Under the pieces are notes generated by a model. That model did no database searches and was not told the DNA's origin. It saw nothing but the letters and a program-made list of their open reading frames with translations. Made by a program: the position numbers and the translations under genes. Positions 42,090 through 54,930 of a DNA stretch of 64,000 nucleotides are shown piece by piece. Source of the stretch: Sabethes cyaneus. Taxonomy: Eukaryota; Arthropoda; Insecta; Diptera; Culicidae. The DNA lies in contig NC_071355.1 in NCBI RefSeq assembly GCF_943734655.1, positions 77,637,449 through 77,701,448 of the forward strand. Reading direction: 5' to 3'. The first letter of the stretch is position 1. Every line of letters starts with the position of its first letter.

Positions 42090-43460
42090 GTCGTTAATAC
42101 GCTGATAAGGACATGGAATGGAGACTTGGTATCTGGAACTGCAGATCGCTAAATTTCGTTGGTAGCGACAGGGTGCTGCTCGATTAGCTAGAACCCCGAA
42201 AGTTTGGCATCGTGGCACTGCAGGAGATCTGTCGCAAAGGCGAGAAGGTGTGGAGGATCCGTGGCCGCAAAGCCCGATTTTTCCAGAGTGATGGAGCGAC
42301 CAACGAGCTGGAAACGAGCTTCGTAGGGTTGGGCACAATGTAGGATCGCGTAATGGATTGGAAAGTGATCGACTAGAGGATGTGCGTGTTGAGGATAAAA
42401 GGCCGTTTCTTCAACTACACCATCATAAACGTGCATTGTCCACACGAAGGTAGACCCGACGACGAGAAGGAAGCGTTCTATGCGCAGCTGGAGGCAACGT
42501 ACGACAGCTGCTTACCACGGGACATCAAGATCGTCATCGGGGATATGAACGCCCAAATCGGCAGGGGAGCAATGTATAGACCGGTGATCGGGCCCCATAA
42601 CCTGCACACCGACACGAACGATTACGGCCAGCCATGCATCAACTTTGCGGCTTCCCCAGGCTTGGTAATCAAAAGCACCTGCTTTCCCCACAAGGCCACC
42701 TGGAGATCACCTGACCAACGAACCTCGAACCAAATCGACCATATTCTCATCGAGGGCCGGTTTTTCTCGAACATCTCCAACGTACGCTCCCTACGGAGTG
42801 CGAATATTGACTCGAACCACTACCTAGTAGCAGTACATGTGCGCTCAAAACTATCGACGGTTTATACCTCGCGACAAAGTCGCCTTCCTCGGCTAAACAT
42901 TCAGCAACTAGACAACTCGCTATCTGCTGAAAACTACGTGCGCGTGCTGCATGAAGCTCTGCCTTCCTCTGTGGAGCTAGATGCTTCGACCCTCGAAAAC
43001 GGATGGAGTAGGATTCGCTCGGTCATCAACGAGGCCGCAACCGCGGTGCTAGGTGTGGAAACATCGAGTGCACGAAATGATTGGTTTGACGGGGAATGCC
43101 AAGAAGCGATAGCAAAAGAGCTTGGGAAAACTATCTGAGCATATCCACGAGAGAGAATTTGGCTAAGTATCGTCGAGCGAGAAATGAGTTGACCACGGTC
43201 CTGAGGAGGAAAATGCGCCAGAAGGAGGACAGAGATCGTGAGGAGCTTGAACAACTATTCCGGGCTAATGACACTCGCAAGTATTACGAGAAGGTGAACC
43301 AAACTCGCAAGGTCCACACACCAAAACCGGACATGTTTAGGGACAAGGGAGGGGATCTAATCACAAACGAGCGCGAGGTAGTCGACAGGTGGAAGCAGTT
43401 CTTCGATGAGCACCTCAACGGCGATATAGCAGCAGGAAGCAATGGAAGTTAACCTCGGAG
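42090..43460 (+). pseudogene. RTE-like retrotransposon endonuclease relic
   Basis: This is the apurinic-type endonuclease and linker of a non-LTR ORF2, the part that nicks the target DNA. It opens near 42,111 with MEWRLGIWNCRSLN and IVALQEI (the catalytic Glu block). From 42,380 a 252-codon frame has FNYTIINVHCPHEGRPDDEK, IVIGDMNAQIGR (block with catalytic Asp/Asn), TWRSPDQRTSNQIDHILIEG and DSNHYLVAV. Active elements have SDH at the last motif; here it is SNH. A frameshift at about 43,100 leads to RARNELTTVLRRKMRQKEDR and TRKYYEKVNQTRK. It stops at GDIAAGSNGS, where a mariner begins. Two early stops also mark it dead. Confidence 0.85.
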
Positions 43461-43462
43461 TA

Positions 43463-44172
43463 AGGCTTGTTCGCGACAAAATTTGGACAACCCTAAACAC
43501 ACACAGCTTCGGAAATACATTAACAATGAGTGAAAGATTTTGTAGAGTGGTAGACGTATGTGTGTTCTTTCTGAAAATATAACACTTGTTTATATTACAA
43601 GCACTCAGCGTAAAATGGCGTCGAAAGAGGAGCAGGTGCGAAAAGCAATTGTGTGCGGTCGCAATGAAAATCCGGATCTCTCGTTAAGAAAACTTGCCAA
43701 AAAGCTTGGATTACCTCCAAGCACTGTTCACAGTGTTTTAAAATCGTTCGATACTCGCTTGACAACAGCTAGGAAGAAGGGAAGTGGAACAAAAACGGAT
43801 CTGAGGAACCACCACAAGGATCCGAAGGTAAAACAAATATTACGGAGGAGACCAGATCTTTCTGTACGTACCATTGCTCGTAAAATAAAAATGTCGCCAA
43901 CATTCGTGCACACTGCTAAGCAACGAGAAGGCATGGAGTCTTTCAAGGTGAGGACTGTGCCAAACCGTAATGATAAGCAAAATACGACGGCCTAAACACA
44001 CGCTCGTAAGCTTTATCGCGAATATTTAACGAAGTTTCCATGCGTTATAATGGACGATGAAACGTATGTCCTGAAAGACTTTAAACAGCTTCCTGGTATG
44101 TCTTTTTACACTGCCATGAAACGGAATGGCGTTGCAGAGCATTTTAGGATAAAGAAAAAAGCCAAGTACCCC
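43463..44172 (+). pseudogene. ITm/mariner transposase, 3'-truncated
   Basis: A likely left end AGGCTTGTTCGCGACAAAAT follows a TA at 43,461-62. From the ATG at 43,615 a good frame reads MASKEEQVRKAIVCGRNENP, then SLRKLAKKLGLPPSTVHSVL and SVRTIARKIKMSPTFVHTAK, the paired helix-turn-helix DNA-binding domain. It stops at 43,995. After a frameshift come KLYREYLTKFPCVIMDDETY and VLKDFKQLPG, the first catalytic Asp block. At KAKYPGK (about 44,172) it is cut and R1-like sequence begins, so the second Asp, the third acidic residue and the right end are gone. Confidence 0.85.
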
Positions 44173-44280
44173 GGCAAGAGCCGCATGGAAGAGGGAAATC
44201 AAAAAAAGTAAAAAGAATTGCTACAAAAAGTTGAGCCCTGGCGTTGATGCGAATCCCTGAGACGACGCGTACCGTATTAT

Positions 44281-44578
44281 CACAGACAAACAGACATAGC
44301 ATTCATTTTCCATTCTTCGTTCCGATTAAACCGTCCTTTCAAATTAGGGCTTAGCTGGGAATGTCTCCGTTTTCGTGGCGCTTTTTACCGCAAAGTGGCG
44401 CTTTTTGACGTAAAAAGGGAAATGCCCCATAAAAAGTACTTGCTAGTTCGAGGGATGCTCCTGTTGCTATTTGATATTTGGGAATGTCGATCATAGATGG
44501 TACTAGTGTTAAGGCTAAATGTGAGGTACGATAATTTTTGCTGCTTTTTCTTCCAAGAGTTATGTCTGTTTCTCTGTG
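44281..44578 (-). mobile_element. MITE with CACAGACAAACAGACATA ends, copy 2
   Basis: The ends are CACAGACAAACAGACATAGC and, inverted, CACAGAGAAACAGACATAAC. The interior matches 16,455-16,739 in opposite orientation. It splits the R1-like relic between DAYRIIT and MGIIKGPTT. ATTAT stands on both sides (offset by GA on the right), probably the target duplication. Confidence 0.75.
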
Positions 44579-45257
44579 GAATTATTATGGGAATAATCAA
44601 AGGTCCAACGACAGCTGTGGGGCTTGGTCCAGAAATGATAAAGTTGATCTTAGAAAAACTTTTCTCGAGGCACGACCCAGCGTAGTGGCCACATGCTCCG
44701 TGCTTAGACGAAGGGCACAGCGCCGAGAGTGTACATGTGTTACATGAGCCGCCATCCAAGCATTCCTGGGCATATCCAGGACGGTGCTGCAGAAATGTCT
44801 AGAGGAAGGTCGCTTTCCGGGTAGGAAAAAGTCACAGAGGTTAGCATTACTGCCAAAGCCGGGAAAGCCTCCGAAAAATCCAGTATCGTATAGACCAATC
44901 TGTCTGCTGAATACACTCGGAAAACTATTGGAAAGGATCTTCCTCACCTGGTTGATGAAGTTTACGGAGAGCACACACGGTCTATCCAGGATGCAATTCG
45001 GATTTCGGAAAGGGTAGTGAACGGTTAACGGTATCCGGACAGTAGTCGAGAGCTGAAAAGTCGGCTAAACAAAGCGAACAAAAGCGAAGGGGTGATCGAT
45101 ATTGCGCGGTGATAACTATCGCACGCTATGTCCGAAGGTAATTATTGTTTAACTTTCATGCACCTCAGATTTTTCTTTACAGGATGTTAGTATTGGTCAA
45201 AACAATTAATTTGGAGAAGGTCTTGAAATATTCTATCTTGGGTTTTTTACAAAATTC

Positions 45258-45627
45258 AATTTTCAAGGTTATATAGGGGTCATTCCCTCTCAAATGATCA
45301 TATCCGTTGTAATCGACCACCTCCGATTTCAACAAAATTTGGTATAATTGCTCATTCCGACCCCACATTCGATTTCCCAAAGTTTTGTACGGATTGATCA
45401 ATCCCCCTTGCAGTGAAAAATGCAATGAAAAATGAGTTTTTTCGAAAATCTAAGAAAATTGGAGAAGCGTCACTGCAAGGGGGATTGATCAATCCGTACA
45501 AAACTTTGGGAAATTGAATGTGGGGTCAAAATAAGTAATTATATCAAATTTGGTTGAAATCGGTGGTGGTCGATTACAACGGATATGATCATTTGAGAGG
45601 GAATGACCCCTATATAACCTTGAAAAT
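45258..45627. mobile_element. 370-bp foldback element inside the R1-like relic
   Basis: Arms of about 157 bp (45,258-45,417 and 45,471-45,627) are inverted with few mismatches, for example ATATAGGGGTCATTCCCTCT and its inverse. The loop is ~53 bases. The ends are ATTTTCAAGG and CCTTGAAAAT. Non-coding. Confidence 0.8.
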
Positions 45628-47110
45628 GGCCATGGAGGCAATCGGTTTGAGAAATCGATGCAAAGAGCGAAGCTGCAGATAGCTCACCACAAAAAGGAAG
45701 TGTTGTTCAGCAGTAGCAGTAACTGTAAAGCGGTGCTGTGGGTGGTAATCACTGTTGGAGAGTACGCTATAACTTCAAAGCGAGTACTGAAGCACCTAGG
45801 AATGATGAGCGTCGATCGGCTTAATTTCAATAGCCATGTGGTCTGTTTGAACGCGGTGAAAGCCATCAATGCGTTTGCTATAATTAATCCGAATAGCTAC
45901 GGACATAGCAGTAGTGATGCTGGCTCCCTGTCGATTCTCAGGTATGAAGATCTAGTCTGGATCAAGGTTAGTCAAGAGAGGTTTTCTGATGTTCAAATTT
46001 GTTTTTCACCCCCGCTAGGTTACCCTTGACGATCACCGAAATTTTCAATGCGGAAACTGTTGAATGCATAAACAACGTCGATGGTTGCTAACCAATCGTT
46101 CCGCGCACTTCTGTTCTACAAACTGTGAAAACTAGATCACCTATTTTAACTCACCTTGGTCTGGATATCAGCGTAGGGGACCAAACGAAATCCAGCAAAG
46201 CAGAACAGCACGTTCCGGTTCATGACCATGCGAGTCACGAGTGCATATAGAACAGTTTCATCCGAGGTAGTATCACAGAGAACAGACTACCAGGTAATTG
46301 ACAAAAAGTGTGTAAAAGGTTTTTATGTAATCTACGAGTAATCCTTCAATAGAGCACCCCTCGAGGAGTAAGTGGCAAACTAAATCTTGATGTCGCTGCC
46401 ATCGCTGCTATGTAACTCCAGCACAAAGAAATATTGATGAAGGTACATGGATGGATGGTACATGGATTTTTTATGCGTTTGGCAAACTATTTCTGGAGGG
46501 CGCTACCGACAGATTTTACACACTAAATATCGATTACTTCCTTCGAGCCTGTTAATCTGTTCTCTGCGGTAGTATGTCTCGTCGCAGGAATGATCCATAT
46601 CGGTATCGCAATGGTGGAAAACAAGAAATGTTATCGTGCGAAGGTAAACCAGTGGAATCTGAAAAGTTAGCAGACAGAAGTCGCTGGCTAAATGGTAACA
46701 GGAGTGGGATGCGGCGTCAGACGGCGAATGGATGCATTTGCATACACTTATGCCGATTCTATCGACCTGGATGAAAAGGAAGCATGGAGAGATGAACTTC
46801 CACCTGACGCAGTTCTTATCTGCACATGAATCCATCCAACTTGCATCCAACTTGCTTTACAACGCTGCGTCACCGTTCTGTCCAGATTGTGGGAGCGTGT
46901 AAAATTCGAATGCTCAAGATTCAAAGTATTGCGGAGTGACATACCTGTGTAAACAGAAGATCACGGCGGATGCTGTTAGTAGAGTAATTTTGCACATATG
47001 TCGGAGCTGTAGCGCAGGTGGAGAAAAGACCAAAAAGCCAGCCCGGTCAGCTAGAATCAAGGAAACGAGATGTAAAACACGGCCTTCGCCCAACGTTGTA
47101 GGCTAGAATT

Positions 47111-50100
47111 ACCACAAAGAAGAAGTCCTGTGATTGTGGCCGGGAAAGAATGGAAGTCAAGTTGATCGCCATCTCCGCATCGGTCACCTCTCGACAGGTA
47201 ACAGAGAAGTGCAAAGGTACATTCTCCTCCCGAAGTAATACTTGACGGTTGTTCCATGAGTGTGGGAATTGGACGGAGAAACAATGTTGCTATTCATCGA
47301 TAAAAGTACTGATTCGGTTCGAAACACACTCAAAGGTGATTCCATAACGTCAAATTCTCTGGCAATGCTTTTCTAGCTGAGAATTATTTAATGAGAGTGA
47401 GAGAAAAGCGAATTACCACTCATTCTTTTTCATGCAATGATTTGATCGCTAGTGATGTTAATCAAAAACGAATACCTCGCATTTTACTCATCGCGATGAG
47501 TAGCTATGATTTATCAATTTTGGAAAACAGGCAAAAGCGCTATCGGATATTGAATTATACCGCCAAAAAAACTTGTACCTAACACTTATGTTGGTTTTTT
47601 AGTTCGACTATTAGCACCTGAGGTACTTGGAATATACATTTTTGCGACAGAATACATAAATGCGCTTCAAAACATCAACGTTCTTCTACACCCAGAAGAC
47701 TTTTAATCTCATAAAATTATTTTAACATGCTATTCATAATTTTTCAATATTCACGTTGAGTGCAGCATAAATCTTTTTTTTCGTGACAATGACAAGCACC
47801 AGGATCAAATTTTGAACAGTAGCCGACGATATTTTTATTATCAGGCTTCATCGTTAGTCACACGAGAAGAAGATGTATTATTTTTTACAGCTTCGAACCT
47901 TCGAGGCACCAATTAATAATAATAATATTGCACCAGGTTTGCAATTCATTGAAACTAAATCTTGAAACCATTTTGTTTGTCCGTGTGCCGCTTGAAGTTA
48001 CTGGTTGTGTATGGCGTCGCAAGTATATGTTGACGTTTGGCAAGTTACTAATTATTATATGTGGTACGAATATCGTTTTATTTTTGAACGAGTAATATCT
48101 TTTTTTGTAATTTGCCAAAAAATATGCTTGTTTACGTTTCATCGCAAAATACATTCTTGGTTGGATGACAGCAAGTAACGATGATTAGCGATGAGTGTGA
48201 GACAGAGATACCGAGCGAGTATTTGCGAGCGTAATCCAATCATATTTTGCTCATCAGTTTTTGCGTCGGCGATTCATCGCGAGCAATCAGGATACGATCG
48301 AGTTGCCAGTTGATAAAATTCAAATCGCTGACGAGCAGGTGATGAGCCTTCATCGTGATGAGAATTTGCAACATTGCGGAGAAAGTAAAGAGTTTTTTTT
48401 GGCAGGTTAGGTTTAGATAGTTAGGCACAAAGTACAAGATCCCTTGGATAAAAAACACAGGGGATAGCTGAAGGCTATCGTGGAGGGATCTTTCTTAACG
48501 CCTACGTCTACGATGTGGGGACCAATAATGTGCAGTGCAGCAGAAAAGGACAACGTTTACGGTCTGCAAATCTCTAACGTTTAACTAATAGTGAGTAATT
48601 CTCGTTAAAACAGGGCCACTACTGACATGCGGTCTTCAAATATTAGAACTTTTGTACTTGATTGGTTGAAAATGGTTAAAAAATGAGAATTACTCTTTGA
48701 ATATCTCGAAACAGTGGATCCCTCGTTCGCTAAGGGGCCCGACAGTTTAAAAAATGTGAAACCTTGAGATCTATATCATGTGATATTTTCTAAATTTGCA
48801 ATGAAACAACTAACAAATAGCACAGTTCTGTAAACAAGAAGAACTGGGTTTTCAAATGGAGTAAGAAAAATTTGACGGTCATTTTGTATTTGGTTACCAT
48901 ATTGGAAAAAAATCCCCAGCTTTATAATGGTGATTTTAAAATTAAAATCGGTTGGGGGTAACATTGCGAAAATGGCGTATTTTTGATAAAATCCAACTTG
49001 GCGGCTAAACCCAAGATGGCCGTCAATTTGTTTTTTTCATTCCATTGGAAAACCCTATTTTTCCTCTTTACAAAATCGTGTAGTTTGTAGTTTATTTCAT
49101 AGCAAAATTTGGAATTATCATAATAATTATATAACAACTGTGAACCTTGCTACAGATAACTGGTTGTTTTATTCGGTTAATGTCAGTGCACATCTAATTT
49201 TATGAATGTTTCTTAATAAAAAATCACTAAAATCAATCTTTTTATCAATTTTTTTATGCCTACGTTGGTCTCTAATACTACTCACGCTGTATCGCTACTA
49301 CTTGATCGTATCGTGAATATGCTTACGCTATTCGTTCAGATTACTTACCTTTCCATTCGGCCTTCGATCCGCTTAATAATTTTCCATGAGTACGCTGCAG
49401 TAACGTTGGTTTAGCTGCTCCGTCATTATCGAATTCCAGGTTCATGATGATGAGTAACAACAACAATATACAATAATGTCTCACAATCAGCAATAATCTT
49501 TATAGGTAGGTTTGGATGATACTTCGTTATATAGTGTCTCGGATAAGAATGCCTTGTACTAAATCACGATGAAGTATGTAGTCTTGTTATCTATGCCTCC
49601 AAATTCTTTCATTTTTCAGTCGTTGAATCGTTTTTACTAATTTAACGAGCACTAAAGAGTCCTTTGCAGTAGGATGTATCATTGGCGGGCAACTGTGTCA
49701 ATTGCTTTGTTAGATTTACGGTGAACGTCGAATTCATGGTCGTTTTGCACGATGACTACGAATGCACATTCTTCATTTTTTACTGTTACAATTGGGAGCA
49801 TTTTGGCTTATTATTTTGTCATCGTGGGGTATTTACGTGACACCTATGTTGGTCGATAGGGCAAGGGCAATCAATTTAATCCTCGATCACAATCTTTCCG
49901 TTGGTTATTAATGTCTCAGCCACCAACTCATGTACTGAGGAGGAAGGCTAAGGATTATGAATGGAAGCTGCATTACATCTTGAATGCAACAATTCATATA
50001 CTTTCAAAAATACGGAGGATCAGTGTAGCTGTGGATCTATGTCATGAAGTCCCTACATATTATTCTAGCTTCTAAATATTGTAATTCGCAAGGCTTTCGT

Positions 50101-52741
50101 TGGATTTTCTATTTATCTACACGACTTTCGCATTATTTTTATTTACTCATATTCTCAAAAGTCAGTTTTGTAATCGATTGTTTTTGTATCTCTTTCGTTT
50201 CAGGTACGTTTCAAACAGACCAATGTAATCCAGCAATTATCTCATCTACCTTGGTAACGACACTGTTTCGATATTTTATCAAATTACTTCATTTGGTGCA
50301 ATTAAATGAATCATCCGGCAATTATCTTCATACTTCGTGCACACCAATGTATGCTTTGGTTAATCATATCTCAGAGCTAAGGCTTCCAGTTCACTTCCTT
50401 CCCACATTCAATTGATCAAAATCTCCCTCGCTAACGTCACCGCACCAGCTGCAGAGCCAGCACACGTCGATGCATCGTAAGTGCGCGAGAAATCCTCACT
50501 TTCTTGAAGAAATCGAACGACTCTGCCTCGGTGATAATGGCGTCTGCCGGTTGGTCGTTCGGTGTGGATTTAGATAACAATTTGAAGTTTAATGGCGGCA
50601 CTTGCCGATGTCGTTATTCCACTCGCGTGCGAGCTTCCTGTTTGATTTGGTGACTTGTGGAATGCGAAGAGCGGAGCGCCAGCCAGCGATGTCCAAGTCC
50701 CAGCCATACTCGGACTGGCCACCCCGAAGCGCAAAAAAATGACGTTCAATCAAAGAAAGTGAAAAGAGAAGATGCGTTGGTTTATGCATGTGATGATACT
50801 TCGGGGGCTTTCAGTTATACTCCCCCAACTCGACTGGCAGCGCCCGTCGTGGTGAATTTGAATTAAAATCTTAAAATGTTGATCGAGCTTTCGATTTGTT
50901 GTGGAATGAAGGTGTTGGTTTTAATATTGATTTTACGATCAATATTCCGTCAGCTGTAGTCAGGGGGAAACGTACTCGAATGATACTTTGACCTGGTTGA
51001 TTTCTTCTAGAAACAATTTTATTACTCGTATTATGTTTATGATTGTTTGTCACCTTATTTCTTTTATTTGAAAGTGTGGTTCCACTCAAGATTGTGTTTG
51101 CAATTATCTAATGTAGGTCAGCGTCTATTAGATGCCCAATAAATATTGAATTCAGCTTCTTTAAAAGATGAATTGTACGTTTATTTAGCCCCTCGGCCTC
51201 CTTGATGCACAACATCAAGTAGATCTATGAAACGAAGAAAAAGGTATCGTTCTTTTATTGCCTTTTGTTTGCATTCAAGTGGAAACTTAATGCGCTCTTA
51301 TGCCGAATCGAACATAGGAGGTATCATTAGCATGAAAACCGTATGCAGGGTATGCTTCGATCAATTTGTTGTCAAAACTTACTCATTCGTGTACGCCACT
51401 GTCATACCTATGGTGATTGGTTTCGCTTCTTTTTTTTCAGCCTCTAATTGCGCGAAATCAAACAGCACCGATCAATGTTTAGAGGATGATTCGGTGCCAT
51501 GCAATCTACCTATAAGTGTGCATGTAAATTCTTTTTGTTTTGCTTTTGCTTCATGCAAGGGCATCCACTTATGCGATCGAAGATCGACTCCGAAACCTAG
51601 ATGATGACGATTCCGCTCCATAGCGTTATTTCCAACGCGTTCTGCTTCAGCTTCACGTTTGATTGGCCCGGCGGCGCCAATTCAGTTCTCATCGCGTCAT
51701 TGTTCTGCTATATTATACTTTTATGAGCGTAGAAAATAGTAATGAAAAATATGCAGTCGCCAGCGATGACAATGAAAATCAATACCTAATGGCAATTCAC
51801 AATCATTCACATGGTGAAGGTCGCTTGACGAATAACTGTTGTTTTGAGCGTCAGTATGATGCTCACGATGCCAACAATTAATCGCATGAGCGATTTGAGT
51901 ACAGAGGCCAGAATTGAAGAATAGTTTTACAACGCGTGAATTAGGTAAAGTAATTGACTCAAAATAATGGTAATACAAAGCACGATATAAATTCTGCAAA
52001 AAATAAAATGGCTGCATAACACTTTTTATCATTCTATTTTATAAACATGCCTACGGTGTGTCTAGTGCATGCAGTATGAAAACATGCATGCAGTCATGAA
52101 CAAGAATTATGAAAAAGGCTATTTTTTAAGGCCACACGCAAAAATGGGCAATTATTGTTTTTCAAATTGATGCTAGCATTTATATTTGCGTTTTAACAAG
52201 TTGTCGAAATAGAATTAAATAAACATACATTTAATGACTAATGCAATATATTTTAGGTAGGCATGCAAACAGTTGTTAAGTTAGAAGAGTGTCATGGTGC
52301 AACTATATTAATTTCAAGTATTGCCTACATGAACAGACAACCCAAATATTTTGCCATCGTTGTGCCACTCATTCAAAATTAACATCATACTCCAAACCTG
52401 ATTAGATAATCGAGGCAATCGTATTAAAAAATTAAGAAAAAGCATGCTCCAACGGCATATAAACAATACTGCCTTTTTAACTGTATTAGGTACAAAGGTT
52501 CCATTCACCGTGAATTATATCGGGGTTTCTCATTCAAATTTTATGTATGCCATTTTGAATTATAGGGTACAATTTAAGATAATAAACTGACTGTGATATA
52601 ATATTATTGGCCTCGGTGAAAAAGCATTTAAATTTGTAACCACTTCTTTCATTAGAAATTTTTTATTTGTTTCATTATTTCTCAAGCATTGCATTTGCAC
52701 TCGCTACTTTGATATTTAAATTTTAAAAACTTATGTTATAG
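47111..52741. other. AT-rich intron-like DNA, no gene established
   Basis: Probably intron or intergenic. A small foldback-like motif is near 48,440-48,500 (GGATAGCTGAAGGCTATC). At 48,770-49,070 is repeat wording (CCAAGATGGCCG) also seen near 60,730-60,960. A 125-codon ATG frame at 51,227-51,604 has one hydrophobic stretch and eight Cys but no motif or splice support. GC-richer patches at 50,450-50,860 have open frames on both strands and no clear exon. Confidence 0.35.
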
Positions 52742-52820
52742 TAATACCTCGATATAAGACAACCTCGATTTAAAGCAACTTTGATATAGCGTAACTCGAT
52801 ATAACATAACATTTACCTAA
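52742..52820 (+). repeat. pogo/Tigger-like end fragment
   Basis: TAATACCTCGATATAAGACA followed by further CTCGATATAA words resembles the ends of the MITE at 15,362-15,731. No inverse partner is nearby. Confidence 0.5.
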
Positions 52821-53616
52821 GCATAAGGTAAATTTTTAAAAATCCTGAATGCTAAATGAACAACTTTATTTAACTAATCAAAAGTTATTACGTTGAGCGT
52901 TTCAGCAGAATCTCGAATAACGGAAAATCCTAACTTTATTTAATTCACTTAGCGGTGTAATCTAGCCTTTCTTCGACAGCTACGATTACTATTTTTGTTG
53001 ATAATTTCCAAGTATGCGAACATATATTCCGTTCAATACCTTTTCAAACTTCAGACAACAAAATCTTTATCCGGGTCTTGGCTGCACTACGTCTGCTATA
53101 AACTTACCATAGATGTGGCGTAGTAATACAATATGGCACACATATCAAAATTGATCCTATTACGGTTGCTTGTCAAACCCTAAGAAATCTGTTAGTTTTA
53201 TAGAGATTTAAATTTCTGGCATGATGGAACTACCAAATAACAAAAACGCCATGTCATCCAAAGATGTACTGCAGCTGTTGGTCAGTACATATGATATGCA
53301 CAATAATAGCGATAGTGAGGATGAAGAATCTTCAAATACACTTCGAAATTTGTACACCTCGAACAGCAGTAATTAAATTTCACCCGAAAACGAACTTTGA
53401 AAATCTTTTTTTGAATCTCTACAAATAATCCATGCTGGTTGGATTACACATTTTCATTAATTATTTTGCACACTTACTTGATCGGGGTAACACGGTTTTT
53501 ACACTACGCCATATTAAATTCAACCGAGTAACAATTTTCAATGCGAGTGTTTTGGTAGAGGGATAACCAGGGTCAAGCTAATTTTTGCATTTTATAGTAT
53601 TTTTTTTGTACTTTCA

Positions 53617-53617
53617 C

Positions 53618-53650
<33 letters not shown>
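53617..53650. repeat. (CTAT)n microsatellite
   Basis: About eight tandem tetranucleotides just before the 13-bp minisatellite. Confidence 0.9.
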
Positions 53651-53651
<1 letters not shown>

Positions 53652-53754
53652 ATACATAAGAGGCTTGTCTGTAGCTAAAACCAGGTCTCTGACAGGACGT
53701 CATAAGAGGCTTCGGTAACTAAAAACGTCATGATTTCGTAGCAATGGGTTGTCG

Positions 53755-54930
53755 CCTCACTGGTCGACTTCTGGACTGCTCGATTGCTCAACTGGTTGAC
53801 TAGACTGCTCGACTGGTCCTGTCTATTAGGCTGCTCGATTTGATTGCTCGACCGGACAGTTTTACTGAACTGGCCGACTGAACTATTCGATTCGACTGCT
53901 CGACTCAACTGCTTGACTGGACAGATCTACTTGACTGCTTGACTGAACAGCTCGATTTAACTGTTCGAGTGGACTACTCGACTTAACTCAATAAAGTCAA
54001 ATCAATACATAAAGACAAATCAAAACTAATCAAATTGACTTAACTCTTCGATTCGACTGCTTGACACATTTACTTGACTTACTACTCGACCCGACTGTTC
54101 GACTTAACTGCATGATTGAACTGCTCGACTGAACTGCTCGATTCGACTGATCGACTGGACTGCTCGACTGAACTGCTCGATTTGACTGCTCGACTCAACT
54201 GCTTGACTGAACTGGTCGTTTGAACTGCTTGACTGAACTGCTTCACCGGACAACTTGATTCATCTGCTCGATTTGACTGCTTGAGGCTCGACTAGACTAC
54301 TCGATTAAACTACTCGACTGGACTACTCGACTCAACTGCTCCACTCAACTACTTACTGCTTGACTGGACAGCTTGATTCGATTGCTCGACTCAACTGTTA
54401 GACTTAAACACTCGACCCGACTGGTCGACTCAACTGCTTGACTTAACTGTTCAATTTGACTGCCCGATTAAACAGCTTGAGTTCACTGCTCGACTGGACT
54501 ACTTGACAAAACTGCTCGACTTAACCGCTCGATTCAACTGCTCGATTAAACTAAACTTAAAATTAAAAAAGAGGAAAACTTATAATAAGTTTTTTCTTTT
54601 TTAATTTTAGGTTTCGTATTCTACTAAGACGCTCCAAAAACTTCAGTAAACTAAACTATTCGACTCAACTGCTTGACTCAACTATTCGATTGGACTATTC
54701 GAATCGGCTGTTCGACTCAACTGCTCAACCCGATTGCTTGATTCAACTGCATGACTAGACTGCTCGATTTGACCGGTTGACTGAACTGCTCGACTGGACT
54801 GCTTGACTGAATAGTTTGATTTAACTGCTCGATTTGACTGCTCGACTCGACTGTTCGACTCGACTGCTCGACCCAGCTGGTTGATTCGACTGTTTGATTC
54901 GTTTTCTCGACTCGACTGCTTGTCGCGATA
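53755..54930. repeat. 13-bp minisatellite, dozens of degenerate units
   Basis: Units close to ACTGCTCGACTGA follow one another in register, with variants such as ACTGCTTGACTGA, ACTGCTCGATTCG and ACTGGTCGACTCA. The first block runs about 53,755-54,545 with a disturbed patch near 53,990-54,050. The second runs about 54,655-54,930. Between them is a short copy of a dispersed repeat (54,560-54,655). I estimate 60-80 units. Because 13 is not a multiple of 3, every frame cycles through the same 13-residue pattern, which explains the Ser/Val/Gln-rich open frames on the minus strand. Confidence 0.9.
54560..54655 (+). repeat. Dispersed repeat fragment interrupting the minisatellite
   Basis: AGTTTTTTCTTTTTTAATTT, then CGTATTCTACTAAGACGCTC and CCAAAAACTTCAG match 30,105-30,170. 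It is probably an insertion into the array. Confidence 0.6.

Larger units (their letters stand above)
44175..47110 (+). pseudogene. R1-like non-LTR retrotransposon relic
   Basis: In order: RAAWKREIKKSKKNCYKKL and DAYRIIT (linker); after a MITE, MGIIKGPTTAVGLGPEMIK; then VLQKCLEEGRFPGRKK, ALLPKPGKPPKNPVSYRPIC (RT blocks 1-2) and SRMQFGFRKG. A foldback element (45,258-45,627) follows, and the block with the catalytic Asp pair is missing. It resumes at 45,628 with AMEAIGLRN, LQIAHHKKEVLF and LKHLGMMSVDRLNFNSHV. Near 46,770-46,890 are HGEMNFHLTQFLSAHES and AASPFCPDC, the R1-type C-terminal zinc-binding region. Stops and frameshifts throughout. The R1 label rests on these motifs. Confidence 0.8.

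Noticed and set aside
42069..42445. Two minus-strand ORFs over 42.07-42.45 kb
   Set aside because: Shadows of the plus-strand endonuclease relic, which has clear motifs.
51227..51604. 125-codon ATG ORF with eight Cys
   Set aside because: No signal peptide, familiar spacing of Cys or splice evidence; AT-rich context makes chance likely.
53675..53908. 77-codon minus-strand ORF
   Set aside because: It too is minisatellite sequence, with no start context or motif.
53755..54930. CRISPR-like array
   Set aside because: Units are 13 bp, contiguous and without spacers; the window is eukaryotic.
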